Under the pieces are notes generated by a model. That model did no database searches, was not told where the DNA came from, and was given only the letters and a program-made list of their open reading frames with translations. The position numbers were made by a program, and so were the translations under genes. From positions 34,178,558-34,242,557 of the forward strand of contig CM043946.1 in the NCBI GenBank assembly GCA_014529385.2: a stretch of DNA of 64,000 nt, read 5' to 3'. This DNA comes from Adiantum capillus-veneris. Taxonomy: Eukaryota; Streptophyta; Polypodiopsida; Polypodiales; Pteridaceae. Below, piece after piece: positions 60,052 to 64,000 of this stretch; the first letter of the stretch is position 1, and every line of letters starts with the position of its first letter.

Positions 60052-62912
60052 ATGGTACATTGTATCACTATGGTGTGGGAGGTAGAAGGTTGCATCAAGA
60101 AATCTCAATCTTTGTCACTCGTCTACCCATCTACACTAGTTAGCCATGAATATCTAGAAGGATTTCCACCATCATCATACACGCTTTTTGTTATCAAGGC
60201 TACTATGGACAATGGAGACCTTGTAGACATTGTTGGTCATCACAACATGGACGGGAATAAAAACTATCTTCTTGACACCTCTATAAGCCAAGTATATAGG
60301 CTTGTTTGCAACCCTCTAGTTGTTGCTGATAGTCTTGAATCTGCAAGCAACAAGCTCACACCAGATGCTCAACCAAAAGACTCTTCCAATGAGATGGATA
60401 GTATGTCAAAGAATCCTTGTGTTGAGATATTGAGTAGCTCATCTGAGGGTACCAATTTTTACCTTCGACACTTTTCTTCAAGAGAAAAGAGCAAAAGATA
60501 GTGTGTTCAATCCGATGATGACAAGAGATCCAAATCTTGTTGAGAAAATTGTCTCTAAGGATGAATGTGTGGCTTTAGAGAGTATTCTTAATGTTCTTCA
60601 AAAGAAAGAACAACCTTGTTTGTTGAGATCAATGATTGAAAGGATCAACCAAGTGATCCAGGTCGAGGAGGTACCTAGAAGAAATAATGGAGATTCTATC
60701 ATGGAATTTCCACCAACTTATGGGAAAAAAGGGAATATGGATGGAATGGAGCAAAAATATGATGGTCACCTATGGACACGTCGTATCACATCTAGCATGT
60801 CTATAAAGTGTACTATTCGAGTTAGCTATTGCATTGGTGCTCTTGAATTCCATAGGATCAATTGCCCTTTTTATTTGACAAATAAGAGATTTAACAATAC
60901 CTTCTTTCAAGGATATCTCTCCAAGAAAATTGCTATGGGACTTTTGACAAAGGATGATAGTAGTAAAATTGTGTTCCACTTTTATCGCAAGACTGCATAC
61001 CACGTTCAAATGTGCAAGTGCATAGTGTACTACTATGTGATGTCAAATGATGCTCGTTTCACAAGAGTGATGTTGCACCTTGGCATACATGATCATCCAG
61101 TACAACCAGGAACTTCTAAATCTATGATTGAGCGAGTGAGATTGTTTGTTTCTCAAATGCTAAATATGCAAAAGAGTACTTGACCTTGAAAGATACAAAT
61201 GGAAATCATGAAGGATATGCTATTTTCCACTATGATGACAAAAAATCTGGGAGATATCTTTTGATGTTGGAGATCAAGAGCTATGTTATTTCTTAGAGGA
61301 ATTGAGTCCTTTAGTGGAAAATCAAAGGTATGTTCCTTTTTTGTTTGTTTTTCTCTAATTATCATAATTTAAGTATCTACACCAAGAGCAATCCTTGCTT
61401 TGATATACAGATTCAAGCGAATTGTATCCCAGGAGATGAGAAGATTAATGCTAGCTAGAGAAGGGTTTGATAGCATCCTTCTTCTACAAAGGAGGTCTCG
61501 CTACTTATTTTTCCAAGGGAGCCATTTTCCAGGTCAAGGTGGCCTTGAGGAGAGATGTTATTTTTTTAAGATGTCCATACAAGGACCAGCATCAGGTGTT
61601 GATCTGGTCAATCGCATGCGACGTAGAAGTGGAGGTGAACTATCCAAGTCTTGGATTTTATTTGATCATATTCACCGTGTGTTAGGTTGGTCAACTATGG
61701 CTTGTCATGTTTATGACCCAAGGTTAGGACTTGTATGTTGTTTCCTATGTCTTTTGAATATTTTTTTATGATTAAGCCTTCACATGAGAGAATGGTCTCT
61801 ATTTTTCCAGTGTTCAAGAGCTCATGACCGTAGCCTCATATGAGATAAAGGAGGAAGACACCAAGAGCCATCTGTTGTTTTGGGAGATTCTCAACAATAC
61901 AATGCAGCAATGTGGTTATCCACCTGCAGACTTTCATGGGTTTATGGCCGATGAAGCAAGGGCCAATTAGTGTGCAGTTAGAACTGTTTTCAATGGTGGC
62001 CCAACGAACATCATGGAGGATAGGGAGCGCACATGCCTATTCCGCCACTGGAAAAAAAAATTATTTAAACATACTAAACAATGTGTTGAGAAAGAAAGTC
62101 AATAACAACATATTAACTTATGTGAAGAATGGCGATTAGCAAAAAATAAGGAGGAAGAATCATTAAAAAGTAAAGAAATCCATGAATGGTGGCGCAAGGG
62201 ACATGTAGAGGAGGGAAACATATCATTGTTGGATGCATGGATGAGTTAGTGGGAGATGCTAATTGCACATTGGGGAAAATTGATGTCAATTATGAGCATT
62301 TCTATTAATCAAAATTTTGTTTGAAAATATGGTGTTGAATGCTTATTTTTCAGTATTTTACAATAGAAATCTCTTTGTGTGTAGGTTCTCTTAATTTTAG
62401 AGGAGCTAGCACATACTCCCTGTACAAACCTGTCTAAAAGTGTGCATAGGAGCTGGCTTGCTGGAGAAGGATACAAGTAATTAATTAGCTTGTATGATGC
62501 ATGTATTTTAGATATGGCCAATGATTTGTTCCAGAGTTCCAAGCAATATGAATATCAACTAGGGAAGCACAAAGGTGAAGGACCAAGCTTAAGTAAGCTG
62601 ATAGAGAGGGTAGCAGCAAGGTCAACACTAACCCCACCCCAAGTTTCCCGTTGGGTCCAAGAAGAAGCTATGTATGAGGAAACCAGGCATCTACATGGAG
62701 ATAAGGAGACTATCCAACCGAAGCGGGTGAGGGCAACCAAAATCCATCAATGCTCCCATTGCCCAGGGTATGCCATGGAAAGTAGACATCGTGCAACCAA
62801 AGGATCAATAAGAAGAGTAAGTTTTAGAGGGAGTCATTTGGAGGGAGTCATACAACACATCCAAAAAACAAGGCCTCAAGGGAGGGGAAACATAGGACCA
62901 CAAAAGAGAGCA
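60052..62912 (+). pseudogene. Decayed transposase-like gene, possibly Mutator-like (MULE)
   Basis: The first block (60052-60501) is of unknown character. The second (60503-61183) holds a Cys/His region: YDGHLWTRRITSS, CIGALEFHRINCPF, MCKCIVYYYVMSNDARF and HLGIHDHPVQPG. It resembles WRKY/GCM/FLYWCH-type zinc DNA-binding domains found in front of MULE transposases. A splice pair (AAAG|GTATGT near 61328, ATATACAG near 61410) leads to a region read in mixed frames: VLIWSIACDVEVEVNYPS, LGWSTMACHVYDPR, PADFHGFMADEARAN (near 61930) and DRERTCLFRHW (near 62025). The order D...D-x-A...C-x-x-H/R resembles the MULE core. A last block (62490-62912) ends at a MITE. Many stops and frameshifts. The family call is tentative. 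Confidence 0.45.
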
Positions 62913-63200
62913 GGGTGAAAGCATGTTAACATGTCACACTTTTTTATGCCCCGGTCAATGCTAACTAGCACAATCTTGATGTATGCTAGCTAGTATAATA
63001 ACCTGAGCTACATCTCAAAGACCTATGACATATGATATATCGGTATGAATCTCTTAAAACAAGGAATCCAAATGTGCAACCTCCGGAAAATTTTGATATT
63101 ATTTGTAAAAAATTTACCAGATACCCAACTTTTTAAAGATGTGCTAACTTGAAAATGCTAACTAGAACAAAAAGAGCGACACATTAACATGCTTTCACCC
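62913..63200. mobile_element. MITE (288 bp) with long terminal inverted repeats
   Basis: Left end GGGTGAAAGCATGTTAACAT; right end, read on the minus strand, GGGTGAAAGCATGTTAATGT. Matching continues to about 30 bases with four mismatches. It is flanked by AGCA at 62909-62912 and 63201-63204, a possible 4-bp target duplication. No coding capacity. Superfamily not assigned. It interrupts the end of the transposase-like gene. Confidence 0.85.
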
Positions 63201-63800
63201 AGCAACCAAGCTCATCAAGAAATCACACAACATTATGGCACAATAAGTGGAGAAATTATGCAGGTAAAAGAGGAGGCCATTGGACGAACGATGTGGGCCA
63301 TTAGACAAACCTCTTTGAACTCTAAGGTCAAATGTTTAGAAAGTATTGATGGAAGGAATAAGTGTAATTCCCACATATTGGAAGCTCTACTGGTGTAGTG
63401 ACCCCTTGCTTCTTCTCAGAACATCGACATCCTGGACCTAGAGGACCAAAGCCTCAGATGATGTGATTTTTTCCATTACATGTTTCACACACATGGCATG
63501 TGGATCCAAACATAATCCATAAGCCAAAGTACCCAGATGTGTGGAAAGTGAACATGGGCACAAACATTACTGCTAAAGAGATAGAGAAATTGCATAAGGC
63601 TTGTTTCAAGGTGGGTATCAATATGAGCCACCTTTTTTGATAGGGATAAGGGAACTCTCTAGACATGCAGCAAGCCAAATGGAGAGTGACAAGAGGGAAA
63701 AAGATGTTACCATCAACAAAGGAGGTCAACCAAGTGGCATCATGGAATATCCCAAGATACAGCGAAGAGGGTTTGTAGTGCTGAGTCTATGATAGTAGTA
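63201..63800 (+). pseudogene. Continuation of the interrupted transposase-like gene, decayed
   Basis: After the MITE a frame reads SNQAHQEITQHYGTISGEIM, open to 63398. Another frame then reads HVSHTWHVDPNIIHKPKYPD and VWKVNMGTNITAKEIEKLHK (about 63480-63600). Not recognised alone. Strand and spacing suggest the 3' part of the preceding gene. After about 63800 to the window end I see nothing to call. Confidence 0.3.
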
Positions 63801-64000
63801 GTCATTAATGAGAGTGCAATGGATCCCCCATCACACTCTATTTTTCACTTGGCATGTGAGAATGGAGAGGAATATATTGTACACATCAAGGTAGAGCCTT
63901 TGTTGTACATGTCCAGATTTCATGCAGAGAGAAGCTAAAGGGAAGCCTCACCTTGCATGTAAACATCTCTATTTTGTCTACTTGCGGGTATTAGGCTTAT

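Overview
The window looks like nuclear DNA from a land plant with a large, repeat-rich genome. The evidence is plant-type Ty3/gypsy and Ty1/copia retrotransposons (one with an initiator-Met-tRNA primer site), a LINE, hAT-type and other small inverted-repeat elements, and a pectinesterase-inhibitor gene fragment. I see no bacterial operon, organelle gene, tRNA, rRNA or CRISPR array. A spore-bearing plant is possible, but that is only an impression.

Layout. 1-8720: young minus-strand Ty3/gypsy chromovirus (element A), left LTR cut by the window edge. 8721-9789 and about 22640-23330: gag and reverse-transcriptase remnants of an older plus-strand gypsy (element C), split by later insertions. 11380-21526: minus-strand gypsy with 2-kb LTRs (element B), nested in unidentified sequence (9790-11379 and 21527-22640). 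24178-25230: large imperfect palindrome. 25340-27250: decayed copia pol plus 3' LTR. 27319-28168: long TA and poly-C tracts.

About 30.6-41.2 kb holds intron-containing, partly broken genes in alternating orientation. Most interesting is a histone H3-like gene on the minus strand (33953-34412). Downstream on the same strand are an Ulp1/C48-protease-like exon and a basic domain rich in SP-K/R motifs. A divergent unknown gene is split by an hAT-type MITE with an exact 8-bp target duplication. A CACTA-like end lies at 40010. 41.8-45.6 kb is a chimera of a copia 5' end, an inverted gypsy LTR piece and a second gypsy tail with LTR.

About 46.3-52.6 kb (minus) is a multi-exon gene ending in a Rossmann-type methyltransferase-like domain, with a probable retroelement in an intron. 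53382-53714 is a captured pectinesterase-inhibitor fragment fused to the 3'-truncated end of a LINE (minus, to about 56.5 kb). 57.1-58.9 kb looks like a diverged LTR of the B type. 60.05-63.8 kb (plus) is a decayed, possibly Mutator-like, transposase gene interrupted by another MITE.

Apart from the pectinesterase fragment, nothing is clearly an ordinary host gene. The main open question is whether the histone-like, SUMO-protease-like and methyltransferase-like genes are cargo of undescribed DNA transposons. All reading was by eye. Exon edges are approximate unless a splice site is quoted.
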